In this document: positions 46,261-58,800 of the stretch, in pieces | Layout: the number at the start of each line of letters is the position of its first letter | How positions within the stretch are numbered: the stretch's first letter is position 1 | Source of the DNA: Viscum album | Lineage: Eukaryota; Streptophyta; Magnoliopsida; Santalales; Viscaceae | Direction of reading: 5' to 3' | NCBI GenBank assembly: GCA_963277665.1 | Contig: OY728159.1 | Location: 1,021,157,343-1,021,221,342 of the forward strand | DNA: 64,000 nucleotides | Translations under genes and position numbers: made by a program | Notes under the pieces: model-generated | What the model saw: the letters and a program-made list of their open reading frames with translations, nothing else | What the model was told of the DNA's origin: nothing | Database searches by the model: none

Positions 46261-46993
46261 AAGGCATAGTGTGAACAGTCTCTCTTTCCATGGGTCTCAT
46301 GACCCTCAGGAAACTGTTGAGAAGTTGAACATCCAACTTATCCTTAGGTACTACAGGAAGATACAGTTCAACTATGTTATGAGTGTGATGATAACCACTC
46401 TCTTGATGCTCAACTTGAATATGAAAAGGATTCATTTTCTAGAAAATAAAAATACACTCCTTAGAGTATTGGTTATCAATAAGGTAAACCTCAATAGGTG
46501 ACAATAATAGAGAACCACTGCTCCTAGTCTCTCCAGGCATGGATTACAAGTATTTTAGCATGACATAATAGTTTATTTGTTCTATTTCTCAGATATAACA
46601 GGTATCTCATATCATAGTTCAACAGGAAATTATATATCACATGTAATAAATATGTCCATATAATGAACAATTCATTCTAATATATATCCATATGTGACTA
46701 TCATGATGCATTCGTACTCATTGTATGCCATTCCAGGCCATGAGTATAAATCTCAAGGATTAATTATATCATAAAAAAATAACACCACAGAACATGTGAA
46801 TCAACCAAGGTGAAATAATATCAACTTCAATAAGATAACAGTATAAATAGAAATCCCATCCATGGGATCCCTAATTTTCCCTCATGCATGGGTTGGATAC
46901 TCACATGAAAAATCTCATTACAATGCCCCGACATATCCTAGACTACTTTCAACCATTCACAAATAGTAAATAAATAGAAAAGAAGTTTGGTGT
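46261..46993 (-). other. Element 3 5' leader and gag start, decayed
   Basis: Between the primer-binding site and the readable gag. No motif recognised; the 76-aa + strand frame at 46,271-46,501 is a shadow. Confidence 0.5.
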
Positions 46994-47005
46994 GCTCTAA
47001 TAATA
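46994..47005 (-). other. Element 3 primer-binding site
   Basis: GCTCTAATAATA on the + strand, i.e. a decayed reverse complement of TGGTATCAGAGC, next to the 5' LTR end. Confidence 0.6.
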
Positions 47006-47006
47006 C

Positions 47007-49230
47007 ATTTTAAATTTCTCTAATTCGACACTATCTCACATGGACATAAAGGGTTGGTTATGAGACCCCAAGTATAAATCCCCATACACAATAGGCTACT
47101 GACTAGTAGTGCGGGTGTGATAAGTATACTGGGGAGATTTTACCCCTGGATTTAGAGGTTATAACATAGCGGTAAAAAACAATGTAAATAAATGAATAAA
47201 TATCATAGGGAATAAATAATTGAAATAATACGATACAGTGGAAATATCATAATAAATACCACTGAATAATCCAATAAATAATAAATGAATAATGTAAGGA
47301 CATAGTAGAATGTAACTAAATTTCATTCTAGACTTAATAAAAGTAAATTACTAGAGGTCTCAAATAAAGACACAAAATTTCACGGTCCTGAACCCTAGTT
47401 CGGCCGCATCTCAAAACTCCATCCAATCCAGTAATCAATCAATCAATAATAATGTCATTTTCCCTTTTCCAACTTTCAACCATGTAATTTTTTGGGGTAC
47501 CAAATAGTGCACTGAATAGGGTGAGAGTTTAACTTAGTAGGTCAACACCACCATGTCTAAACAAAAACATTTTGATAATTAGTGTATATAATAATAAAAT
47601 AAACAAGTGTATTAATTAAATTAATAATTAAATTAACACCACATCAACCTACTTCCACTCCATGCTATAATATCTCGGAGAATGTCTCACAACCATTCCA
47701 ATCATTACCATAATACCACGGTAGAACATAACCTTCTTCATCCCCATTCCATAATTTCTATGAGCTTGTCTTACAACCATTCCAATCTTAACCATAAAAC
47801 AAAGGTATATAAACTACAAAAAATATGGGTCAAACCCTATATATAATCATTTCAGAAATCAATTAGGGCCAAGACCTAAATATCAACATTTCAAAAAGTC
47901 TCAGGGCCAATTCTGGTATATCAGTATTACAACATTCAATCAGGTCCAACCCTGATATATAATCATTACAACATTCAATCAAAACACATGTCCTAACAAA
48001 AATTATATCACATCGTTTGGATCTATGGTTAATTATGTAAATTACAATTTATCTTTCAATTTCTTATTTCATTTATAAATTGGTCATAACCAATAACATA
48101 CCAGATTTCTCAATAAACAACCCAATCCAAGTTGAACCTATATCCAACAATGACCCAAAAACCCTGTCATGTTAAACACACTTAAATAAATTAAATAATT
48201 CATTCATAATCAAGGGTTATCTCACCTAAAAGGTAGAAACAAGATTGGTCCAAATCCAATAGGATCCAAAGGGACTCCAAGGAATAATCCAACTCATCAA
48301 TTAATTTATTTGGTGCATGATATGTTGGTACAATTGAAATACATCACAAAATTGAAAATTATCAAACCATAGGGTTATGGTTTAGACCCCCTACCTTTTA
48401 CTGATGAAAAACACAATGCTTTACATGAATAACACCCATGATGAAGATGGTACAGAAGATCGCAAGATGGGTCCTAGATCCAAACTGATCAAGATCAAAA
48501 CCAACAATGAACGTGGTCAGTATATTACACTGCAATGGTCAGATATAAATGGGAGAGAAGGTAAAAACCAACCAAAACCACTTACTAGGGATAATATGTG
48601 TGATCGGTATGTACAAAATCAAGAGAGGCCCTCCAAAAATGCTTGGAAGGGTCCCTAGGACCAAGAGGAATAAACTGCATGTGAGTTGTATAATAAAATC
48701 AACCACATTAGAAAAATTAAAAATACAAGTCATGGAATTACATGATGTATAATATAGTTACATTTTGTGTAATTACTTTTATGTAGATACACTAAAAATT
48801 CCATTTCCTTATCCAAATATTAAATTCACTCGAACATTACATGACCTGTAATTCATTTTGACGGCGTGTAAATGTTTTGCAGATGGGTTTTCATCCCTTT
48901 TTCTATATAAAAACAACCCGAACCCCCTTTAAGGCATCTCAACATACCATGAGCCCATGGAAACACTTGAACCACTTTCCAAGACTCCATTAATTCAAAC
49001 AACATATATCCCAGAACTATAATTCATTTTCCCCAATAAATACTCTCCACATGGATCCTCTACAATTTTACCAAGTTTCCTCACGACCCATGACTATGAT
49101 TATTCAAAAACATAGAAATTTATGAACAAAATTAAACCACCATGTTTTAAAGATAATGAAAAACTCAACCAAAATAATTTTAATGAAAAACACAGAGGGA
49201 GGCATACCTGGAAAAAGATGGGACCTTACA
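47007..49230 (-). repeat. Element 3 5' LTR
   Basis: About 2.22 kb; its partner totals about 2.30 kb once the TR-GAG is removed. Ends (+ strand) GGGACCTTACA. The end at 47,007 is set from the primer-binding site and alignment to 29,141, since terminal bases have changed. A - strand TATA-like TTTTTATATAG lies near 48,905. Confidence 0.82.
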
Positions 49231-49235
49231 CTACA

Positions 49236-49859
49236 TGTCACCACTATGCTAAATTGACTATGAGATTCATCCATTCTGTGCCTAGAGTTAGTGTGATCCA
49301 CTATAGAGAAAGTGAATATCACTTAGAAATAGATGAGGACTACACATAGTTCCAGAATTCCTATGTGGACAAAAAATGTAGGCCAATGGAGTTTAAGGAG
49401 GGAAACCATGTGGTCTCAAGGGTCTCACCTCATTGTGGATTATGAGGGTTTTTCTGGGGTGGTAAGATAGCTCTGATAATCATTATACCTTTACACATAC
49501 TTTTTAGGGTTAAAAAGGTTGTGTAACTCTTAGATATATACCTAAAGTTAGATCGAGTACATGATTTCATTCACATGTCTCAACTGAGGAGGTATGTGCA
49601 TGATCCATCGCATGTTATTGATTGGGGAAATTTAGACATCAAGGATGGAGCTACCTTTATAGAGTACCCAGTAGAGATCATGGATCAGTAGGAGAGGATC
49701 CTTTGTGGGTGATTGATTCTCCTATTTCATGACTGGTTTAAGCATAGGAATCTTAGGGCACATGGGAGTGGGAGACCAAGATGAATGATCAGCACCCACA
49801 TATCATTGTATAGCCCCTGTTTTAGCATTTTGGGATGCAAATCCCCAAGTTGGGGAGAA
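49236..49859 (+). pseudogene. Element 2 integrase remnant, C-terminal part
   Basis: Resumes the frame cut at 29,140 and is collinear with 13,010-13,645 of element 1. GGNHVVSRVSPHCGL near 49,400 matches GDxVFLRVSPxxG. The clearest piece is MSQLRRYVHDPSHVIDWGNLDIKDGATFIEYPVEIMDQ at 49,578-49,690, matching MLRKYVPDPSHVI...LxIxxDxTYxExPVxIxDR at the end of plant gypsy POL. It ends in the polypurine tract GTTGGGGAGAA (49,849-49,859). Confidence 0.82.
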
Positions 49860-52505
49860 TGTAGTGACTTAGATTTTCCATGTATTATTTTTGGATATTT
49901 TTTGAATTATTTTTGAGACCAAGAACTAAGACAAAATTTTATTATGTGGCCCAGTGATCTCAAAATTAATATTTGAAATATATTAAATATATTAAATGCA
50001 CATGAGAATAATTTTCTAAAAAAATAGAATAAATTATAAATAGAGTCTTGAATAATAAATATAAGGCCTTTGTTAAGTTTAGAGTGTGGGCTTTACCCTA
50101 TGAATGATATAAATTTAGAACACATGGGCATATGTTTAAAAATAAATTAAATTAATAAATTAGTTTATTTTATTACCCAACCTAAACATAATTATATAAA
50201 TATATGATTATGTGGGATTCTTAGGGTTAGACACTAAACCATATGGATCTAGAGAACTGTTAGGGAGATGTTGGAGGAGTTTCTGTTGTCAAAAAAAAAA
50301 TCGGATCGAAGATCGACAATCAGTGTGCAACAGAATTCAAGGATCCTATCAATGAAAACAATGTGGTTTCATTCTTTGTCAGCGATCGATAAAAAAATGT
50401 AGGATTTTTTTTGTGGGGATTTATCTCTATTTTTATATTCCTATTAAAAATGTGATCCAATAAACTAGATAATTGATTCATGGACCATGTGTATTGTGCG
50501 TATGGGGTAGATTTATCTGGGAATTGCGGAATTGGTTTGTGATTATCATATTATCTATTCATTCATATTTTAATGACAAAAAATGAGGACAACATTAACA
50601 TTGGATGAGGTTTATTGCTTATGTATGTAGTCTATACTTTTATTCTCCATTTAATCATTCATTGTAGGGAAAACACTTGGCCCATGATTCGATGAATTCT
50701 GAGAAATCAACCATTGTGCACCAGATTCTTAGCACAATGGTTTAATGTTATAGATCCAAAATCATTATGTCATGAGATTCATAAGACGATGGAAGTGGAT
50801 TGAGATTAGATAGAATTAGAGATACCTAGTTTTGTATTCTTCAACATGCAATGATGGATGACATGTATGAGAAATTACCAAATGGATTCAAGCATCCAGA
50901 ACATAGTAATTGATGATGGAGAGGCTCATCCAATGATGTACTTTGGTGTCTAGAATGGGGCAAGGCCTAATCGAGGGTTGATGGAGTGGGAGGATACATG
51001 TGAAACAGATCTGGGATTCTATAAAATCTCATAACAAATGGCTTGTAATCAAGTATTACACAGTGTTGTGACCTCAAGTGCAACGCTAGGTTTTCTATGG
51101 TGAAGTTAAATATTACACGGTGTGACCTCGTCACATGAAAACTGACATGGCCTGGCAGATCAACATGTACCTTGGAGGGTACACAAACATAGATAGGATT
51201 ACAATGTAACATATAGGCCTTATACTCCCACAAAAACATGGCTAAGCTAGGTGTACATATGTATAATTGTGTACTTGGACATGATAGGAATTTCACAGGA
51301 ACTAACTTCTCATGTATAATTACATGGACACAGAAATGGTCTGTGATCGATGAGCATGACCTAGTTCCAAAGGTACATGTCGTATACTCCCAATACATGT
51401 TGTGTACTCCTTAAAAGTGATATTAGATCCATTTTACTCTTCAACTTAGAAAATATTCAATTGGGTACATTCCCTTGATCCTTTACCATGTAGTTAGTAT
51501 GGAATCACATCATACACTTAGGATAATGATCCATTCAGTGGGACTTCATGGATAGAGTTGTTAGAATTATTTTGTGAGGCTTTGAGTGAGAACCCTCTAT
51601 CACCATCTTTCCCTTGGATGATTTCTTGGTATAATCATGTCCAACACTACATGGGTTACAATCCTTACATAGTAGGTTATTCGAGATTGGGTTGTTGGTA
51701 TACCCCATCACCTTAGGTGTGATCCTCATTTTTTGTATTGTTCTATTTGGACTTCTAGTGTAAACTTATTATGGACATATATGTGGAGCATGAAACCTTA
51801 GATAAACTACATCAGTGCTATCTGAATCATGTAGTGTTTTCTCTTAGAGGAGTGCTATGTGAAACCTTTAGGCATGATTTATCGACTGGAATTATGGTTG
51901 TGACCTTAACTTTAGATTGTGTGTGTTTATTGAGTATATCTAAATAATATTTTTATATGTGATGTAGACATAGACCTTTATATAGATGATTTTTAATCAT
52001 TTTTTATATGTATAATGATTTCAGGGTGTCCTACTGGGTATTGTTATACTCACCCCTAATTGGGATTTTACTGCATGTGTCATATCTTATACAGACAATC
52101 ATCCCTTTGATGGATTCCAAGAGGGTCCATGACCAGGTTTAGCTTAGTGAGCTAGACTGACCGAGTTATATTTTAATGGTTAACTTTACATCAGTATCCT
52201 TCTATACATTCAAGTTGGGCATGTTTTTAGACTCTTCATGGTATGATTTTATTCAGCTATGTTGAATTTCCATTACTTATTTTCATACACTAGTTGTGGG
52301 ATTTATATGTATGCTTACATGGCTTATTATTTTTTTACCTTTAAACATTGTCTAGTATTAGATATTTGTTCAACTGTATAGGTACTTTGGCTTAATATTT
52401 CCCATATTGGTGATATGACTACTCGGCGCTAGTCACCAACCCCTAGCCTATTAAATGTGGGTCTGGGGAGTCGCAGCACATGCCCCATTGGAATAGGTCA
52501 TGACA
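49860..52505 (+). repeat. Element 2 3' LTR
   Basis: TGTAGTGACTTAG...GGTCATGACA, 2,646 bp. Its unbroken text at 52,015-52,040 is the reference showing that 6,024 and 16,413 were once adjacent. The 143-residue - strand frame at 50,967-51,398 has no counterpart in the 5' LTR and is a chance open frame. Immediately right (52,506) the satellite resumes. Confidence 0.85.
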
Positions 52506-52870
52506 TTATGGATTGTTTCCTTGATTTTTGAAAATAACCCAAAATCATTTCATCGGTTTTGACTATGTGATGTGTGCTTTAGAGTAAAATAACAATTTTA
52601 TAATGAAAATGTGTACTTAGAGTCATATCAACCACATCATGTGTCAAATTGATTTTTAGTTGATTCATGCACATCAAAAATAAATTATGGATCATTTTCC
52701 TAAATTTTCATGATACTCCATGACTGTTTACTCAATTTTGGATATATTAAATGTGTTTTACACTAAACTGATAGTTTTATAATGAAAACACACACTTTGA
52801 GTCATGCCTGCAACATTATGTGTCTCAATGACGCATGGTCGATTCATTCACATCACAAATGAATAATTTG
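52506..52870 (+). repeat. ~178-bp satellite, right block
   Basis: About two monomers of the same family and orientation as 1-671. TTTAGAGTAAAATxACA, GAGTCATAxC, and AAATTATGGATCATTTTCCTAA are shared. It resumes at TTATGGATTGTTTCC, about 20 bases further along the monomer than where the left block stops. Confidence 0.85.
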
Positions 52871-53639
52871 AAACTCAATTAACAAAATCATCCTGCAAAA
52901 TTGTCTTGCATCCATGTCATCACCACCATCTTTGGTTCTACCCACTCCTTCGACTATAAAAATATTACAACAATAAAACTACATTGTAAATTTAAACTGA
53001 TTAAAAAAATTATATGTAATTTATTTATATATTTTTTTTATTATTACTTAATCATGAAATTTTACATATCCATCTATTTATAAAAAAATAGTTATAAAAA
53101 TAAATTTATTTAAATAATTTTATAGAAAATTCATTAATGAGAATGTTTTTGTAAAAATAAAGAAATATTTTATTCGAAATTTATTTAAATAAAAATTCAA
53201 TTTCAACACATAAAATTTATTATCACATGAAAAAAAACACTCATGCAAAATATTTTTCGTAAAGATAATTTTATTGAGATATGATAAATATTATTTAGTA
53301 TAATATGTCACTAAAAAATTAAAAAATTACATGATGTTTTAAATGATGTAAATTTTATAGACAATGTTATCTATTTTAATAAGATAAAGTTTAGGTGTAG
53401 TGTTTCCAATTTTTATTTGATATGAAATGTTAATTATTTTTCCTAGGATAGTCGTAATGTTCAACTAGGTTCAACAATAGATAGTTTTAACATATTTTCT
53501 TCAATGGTTTATGTAGCACATAGTTCTTGGTTAGTGGTGTTGGTTCCATACAACCACCCCCCAATTTTATATATGAAAAAATAATTTTTATTACATTCCA
53601 CACTAATTGATAGAGAAACAGGGCCCAATAATGAAATCA
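52871..53639. other. AT-rich unassigned sequence
   Basis: Very AT-rich between about 52,960 and 53,420, with runs such as TTTATTTAAATAA. No gene, LTR or satellite recognised. It could be terminal or subterminal sequence of the CACTA element that follows, but no CACTA terminal repeat was found. Confidence 0.5.
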
Positions 53640-55770
53640 ATTTCTAAATGCCACCATTGATTGATGCGAAGTGAGCTTTTTTTGTAGATTTTGTAATGAA
53701 TTTTGATTCACCATATAATGAAATGTTTAGATATTGGGATGACTTGTTATAAAAAATCAATGACTTTCGAGTTTATGATAAATTATCAAGCCATATTTAA
53801 AAATTATAATTCACCTACCCCTGTGGTAATAAATGTAAGAAATCAACTAGGTTTAAGCATTGTAGAAAGTGGTAAAACCTTGTTCATATACGCTTTCTTC
53901 CTCCACTACAAAAGTTTGGAAAATACAGTGTGTATGTTAATGGGAATATAGATCCTAACCCAACACATTAAATAATTTCATGGAATCAAAATCTATCATA
54001 AATTTACCAATAAAACATTCACATAGTGTATCATGTTTATGATTTATTAAATCCTACATTATTCTCCATTTATTCTATAAATATATAGTATTGTCATAAT
54101 TTTAAGTAGTGGATTATTTTAATTGAATTAAACTATTTGAAAGATAATATTTTGAGGAATAATTTAGATGTTATGCACATTGAGAAAAATTTGTGTGATA
54201 ATATAATATCAACCATTTTATGAATCAAGGGGAAATGAAAGGGTAGTTTGAATGCTCAGTATGATTTCAAATAAATGGGATTGAATAAACCATTACATTT
54301 TTAGTTTGGTGAGGTTAATAAGGAATATATCCCTAATACATAGTATAATATGAGTAAAAAATATAAAGATATATTTCTATCAGTTTTGAAGTCTGTCATA
54401 GTGCCTGATGGTTTTGTTTATAATGCTTCCAAGAATTTTAATGTTGTGATCATGACTTTATAGTTGTTAAAAATCAATTATTATCATTTTATGGTTCAAC
54501 TATTAATACCAATTTATATTATTGATTGTTTTCCTACCCATATTGAGATGTTGATTGAGGTTTATAAAATATTAAGATACCTCCATTAAATGATTCATTC
54601 TAATAAATTATTTTAAAAATATACAAGGAAATATTTTTCTTACACAATTTGACTTGGAGAAACTATTCATTTTTATTTTTATCTGATTTAATTATCCAAT
54701 TGACCATACATTTAATCGGTGATTTCATTATTTTTGATCCCATGCAATTCAGGTGGATGTATGCACTAGAGAAATAATTTAATACATTGAAATGGTATGT
54801 GTGCAACAATGATTTCATTTAATTTTTTATTACTAAAGGTTATTTTATGAATGAATGCACCAATTTATATGCTATATATATAAATGAGATTGAAAACAAT
54901 TAGATAAGCCCTCACAAATTTATGAATATCTTATTGGTAAATGGAAAATGTTTGATATGGACAATGATTAGTGTGTTCAAGCTAAATAATAGATTTTGAT
55001 CATTACTCTATTAATTATTCCAATGATACAGTAAGCTCTATAGTTTTATCTATTATTCTTTTTTTTTATATTTAATTTAATAATTATCATTTAGTTTTTA
55101 GTAAATTGGAACACATATTTTTGAGTTGAAATGATAAAGGCAGTGTTCCACTGATCATTAAATCCTATAACTTCATTTCGACACATTTCATGAGTGGTTA
55201 AAGACTCACATTTGTATATATAATTTTTTTAATATTTTTATAATTCATATATGGTGTATTTTTAAATCTCCCATTCCATTAACATATGTGAAATTTATAG
55301 ATTCACAAGATGTTTGAATGGCATGCTCGTATAGTGACTAAAGAACTCAACCAACTATATAATGGTCCATTTATTATGGATCATCACTATATATATTTAT
55401 ATTATAATAGATTTCAATTTTTTATGATTGATGTTAATGTGAATCAAGATACATATAATATCTATGTTGTTTTTCCATCAATTAATTCAGGTTTTTACTA
55501 TGGAAAATTTGGGGAAATTATTATAGCTATTTATGGACATGGATTGAAATATATATTGTTGAGGTGTGATTGGGTCGACATGAACCATTAAAGAAAACTA
55601 TACCATTTCCAATTTACATTAGTAAATTTTAACAACATTCTATACCAATATGACCAAGTAAATAATGATCCCTTTATATTAACATCACAAGCAGAGTAGG
55701 TTTTCATTTTTAGAACTTATTAAAATAGGAAATTTTGGGTAAAAATTATAATAAGGGGGTTTTCTAATTG
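53640..55770 (+). pseudogene. CACTA (En/Spm) TNP2-type transposase, decayed
   Basis: TNP2 cuts and pastes CACTA elements. Broken-frame pieces follow its order: VHIRFLPPLQKF near 53,885 (matching GHRRFLPxxHxFR); NNLDVMHIEKNLCDNII at 54,158-54,208 (the LRHNLDVMHIEKNVCDNxxGT hallmark); YNMSKKYKDIFLSVLKSV and VPDGF (54,343-54,415); FMVQLLIPIYI (54,490); MQFRWMYALE then FMNECTNLYAIY (54,750-54,880, DUF4218); the open stretch 55,310-55,591 ending FYYGKFGEIIIAIYGHGLKYILLRCDWVD (DUF4216, usual YYGxxxxIIEL...VVLFxCDWxD); and FTLVNFNNILYQ near 55,610 with FILTSQAE near 55,670. Many stops and frameshifts. Terminal inverted repeats not found. Confidence 0.85.
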
Positions 55771-55869
55771 ATCTAGAGGAATCAGATATTACTATCTTCA
55801 AGATAAAACACTTGACCAAACCACAATAGTTGTACAAGAATAAGATATACAACATATCAAGGATATAGA

Positions 55870-58800
55870 AACAATTGTTTCTTATTATTAACACTTATCA
55901 TTAAAATAAATATCACACTTTTATGGGCTAAAACCAAGAAAATTAGCTTAAATTAACATGAAATTATAGGAAAATAATCTTCGATACATTTATAGTCAAT
56001 ATGAATCAACCACACATCAATCCAATTCCATTTTCTAGATATAAAATAATTTTTTTTTCAAGATTTTTCAATTTTTTTAAAGTGATAAAACACCAAAAAT
56101 TGGATAGAACTAATAAAACACACTAAGATTGATGTGAAAACTTAAGAGAATGATCATAGAGTCATTTATGACTTGTAGGAATCAACAGTGCATCAGTCAG
56201 ATGCTAAAAATTCTCAGTATTATCCAGAGTATCATTTTACCTTTATGCTTTAATTTAAAATGACATACCACCTTATAAATGGTCAAAAATAAGAAAATTC
56301 ATTTTTATTGGTGTCAAAACACAATATAGTGATCATTGAGTCATTTATGGTCTATAAAAATCAATCGGGTTTCAATATGATGCTCAAATGGATCTATATG
56401 ATCAAAAACTCATTTTTAACATGTATTAATATGACATATCTCCCATCATGGGATCAAAAATGAGAAAACAAGTTTCGAATAATGTTAAAATCTTGGAAAA
56501 TGATCATTAAATAATTTTTGATCTTTAAGAAAAAAATGCTCCTCAAACTGATGCTTATATTGATTGATAAAACATAAATTATAATTTTATATTATTTATA
56601 ATTAATAATAAATGAAAAATCACCCAACTATGGGTCAAAAACAATCAAAAAAAATTATATTAGCATGAAAATTTAGGGAAAAAATTTCCTAAATTTATGA
56701 CCTATTGAAATCAATCATGAATAATTTTGTTTCTTGGTTTTCTAGACGTGAAAGATTTTTTTTGTGTGTTATTCACATTTTTATTAAAGATACATATCAA
56801 ATAAAAGGGGTGAAAACAAAGAAAAGAGCATTGAATTTTTATGAAAACACTAGAAAATGATTATTGACACGTTTATTATCTATAAGAATAAACCAAATGT
56901 CAATGAGGTTCTTGTTTTCCTTGGTATTATCTAAATTATAATTTGACCTTTATTTTTTAATTAAAATGAAAAATCAACCTTCATGAGTTTAAAACCAATA
57001 AAACATATTTGGATTGGTTTCAAATAATAGGATAATTATCATTGAGTTATTTATGTTCTACAAGAGTCTACAGTGTGTCAATCTAATGCATAGATTTCTC
57101 AGTATGATCAAAAACACCATTTTACTTTTTATACATCTCTTAATATAACATATCTTCTAATAAGGGTAAAAAACATATAAATGATGTGGAAATTATGGAT
57201 ATAAATCCTTGAATCATTATGTATCTAATGGAATCAATAGCACAACAAACAAATGTAGATATTGATTAGTATAAAAGAATGTACAATTTCAAATTATTAA
57301 TAGTTGTTAATAAAATAAATATCACCTGAGTGGGGGTCAAAATTAAAAAAAAGAACTCATATTGGTATGAAAACTTTGTAAAATTATCTTAGAGTCATTT
57401 ATAATCTGAAGGAATGAACTTAACATTAATCTAATTCCTGATGTTCTCAAAATGATAAAAAGTTTCATGTGGACTTTGTATTTATATTAAAACGATAAAG
57501 CATATAAAAGGCATAAAAACTGATAAAAACATGGTTTGGTGTTAAAACATGGGATAATGATCATCAAATCATTTTTTATCTATAGTAATCAACCATGAAT
57601 CAATCAGATACATATATTACTCAGTATCGCCTAAAGTATCATTTCACCTTTATGATCATCTTCCTGGGGGTCAAAACTAGGAAAATGATTTTGGATTTGT
57701 GTCAAAATTTAGGATAATGATCATAGAATAATTTATGATATGTAGGAGTTAATCAAGTATCAATATGATTCTTTTATTTCTCTATATGATTCAATACACT
57801 ATTTAACCATTTATATATTTATCAGTGTGTTATATCTTCTATCAGAGGGTCAAAACCCAGGAAAAAGTTACGAATGAGGTGAAAAACTATGAAAATGATC
57901 GTAGAATAGTTTTTTATTTATATAAATCAATTATGCCTCAAACTTATTCCTATACTTATTGGTATAATAGAAATTATGATTCCATATTATCAACACCTGT
58001 TAATAAAATAAAAAACATAATGGTAAGGTTAAAATATAATAAAATCAACTTGGATTAGCATTAGAATATAGGAAAATGATCTTCAAGCCATTTGTGATCT
58101 ATATAAATAAACCATGTTTCAATTTGATTCTATCATTGATCAGTATGATATAAAGTGATGTGTTGCCTTCAAATTTTAATTAAAGTGACAAATCACATAA
58201 AAGGATCAAAACTAAGAAAACACACTTGGATTTCTATGAAAAAAAAAAGATAACGTTTATCAAGTAATTTATGATATATATGAAATAGTTGGGAATCAAT
58301 CGGATGCTCATATTGTTCAGTATGATCCAAATTAGCATTTCACTGTTGTGCATTCTTAAAAATGACATATAACCCATTAGGGGGTCAAAACCAAGCAAAC
58401 AGATTTTTATTGGTGTCAAAATATAAGAAAAATATTGTCAAATAATTTATGAAATTTAGGATTCAATTGCATATCAATATGAATCTTATATTTCTTGGTA
58501 TGATTGAAAACACATTTAATATTTTATACTTTTATTAATATGATATATCACATATGAGGGGGTAAAAAGTGCTTAAAAAAGTTTCAAATGGTGTCAAAAT
58601 CATGGAAAAATATTCATGAATTATTTTTTATCTGAAAGGATCAAGCACACCTCAATCCAATTCTCAAATTATTTATTATAATGGAATGCATGATTTTAAA
58701 ATTTTAATGCTTCTTGATATAATAATAAACACCTAGATAGAGGTCCAAACCATGAAAACGAGACCAGATTTGAAAAGAAACTTATAAAAATGGTATTCGA

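Larger units (their letters stand above)
29141..49230 (-). mobile_element. Element 3: old Ty3/gypsy retrotransposon nested in the element 2 integrase
   Basis: A - strand gypsy element of a different LTR family. Its 3' LTR is 29,141-30,778 plus 41,148-41,808, split by the TR-GAG. Its interior is 41,809-47,006 and its 5' LTR is about 47,007-49,230. In element orientation the LTR starts TGTAAGGTCC and ends GATGTTACA. Interior order read leftwards is gag, protease, RT, RNase H, integrase. Flanking pentamers CAGCA (29,136-29,140) and CTACA (49,231-49,235) agree in only three of five bases, so the duplication is decayed or lost. The element 2 integrase resumes at 49,236. Confidence 0.85.
4690..52505 (+). 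mobile_element. Element 2: old Ty3/gypsy retrotransposon, host of three nested insertions
   Basis: Parts in + order are: truncated 5' LTR (4,690-6,024 continuing at 16,413-16,889), primer-binding site (16,893), gag, protease, RT, RNase H (to 20,164), integrase (28,213-29,135 continuing at 49,236), and 3' LTR (49,860-52,505). Proof of nesting is that the LTR text breaks at GGTGTCCA (6,024) and resumes with ACTAGGTATTG (16,413), which reads as one continuous string in the 3' LTR near 52,025. Removing elements 1, 3 and the LARD restores one gypsy order of domains. The element is old, with stops in every domain. Confidence 0.85.

Noticed and set aside
50967..51398. 143-aa - strand frame in the element 2 3' LTR
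   Set aside because: No counterpart in the homologous 5' LTR segment (about 4,980-5,410); no domain; chance open frame.
52960..53420. AT-rich stretch as a matrix-attachment region or replication origin
   Set aside because: AT richness alone is not evidence; no specific motif pattern was seen.
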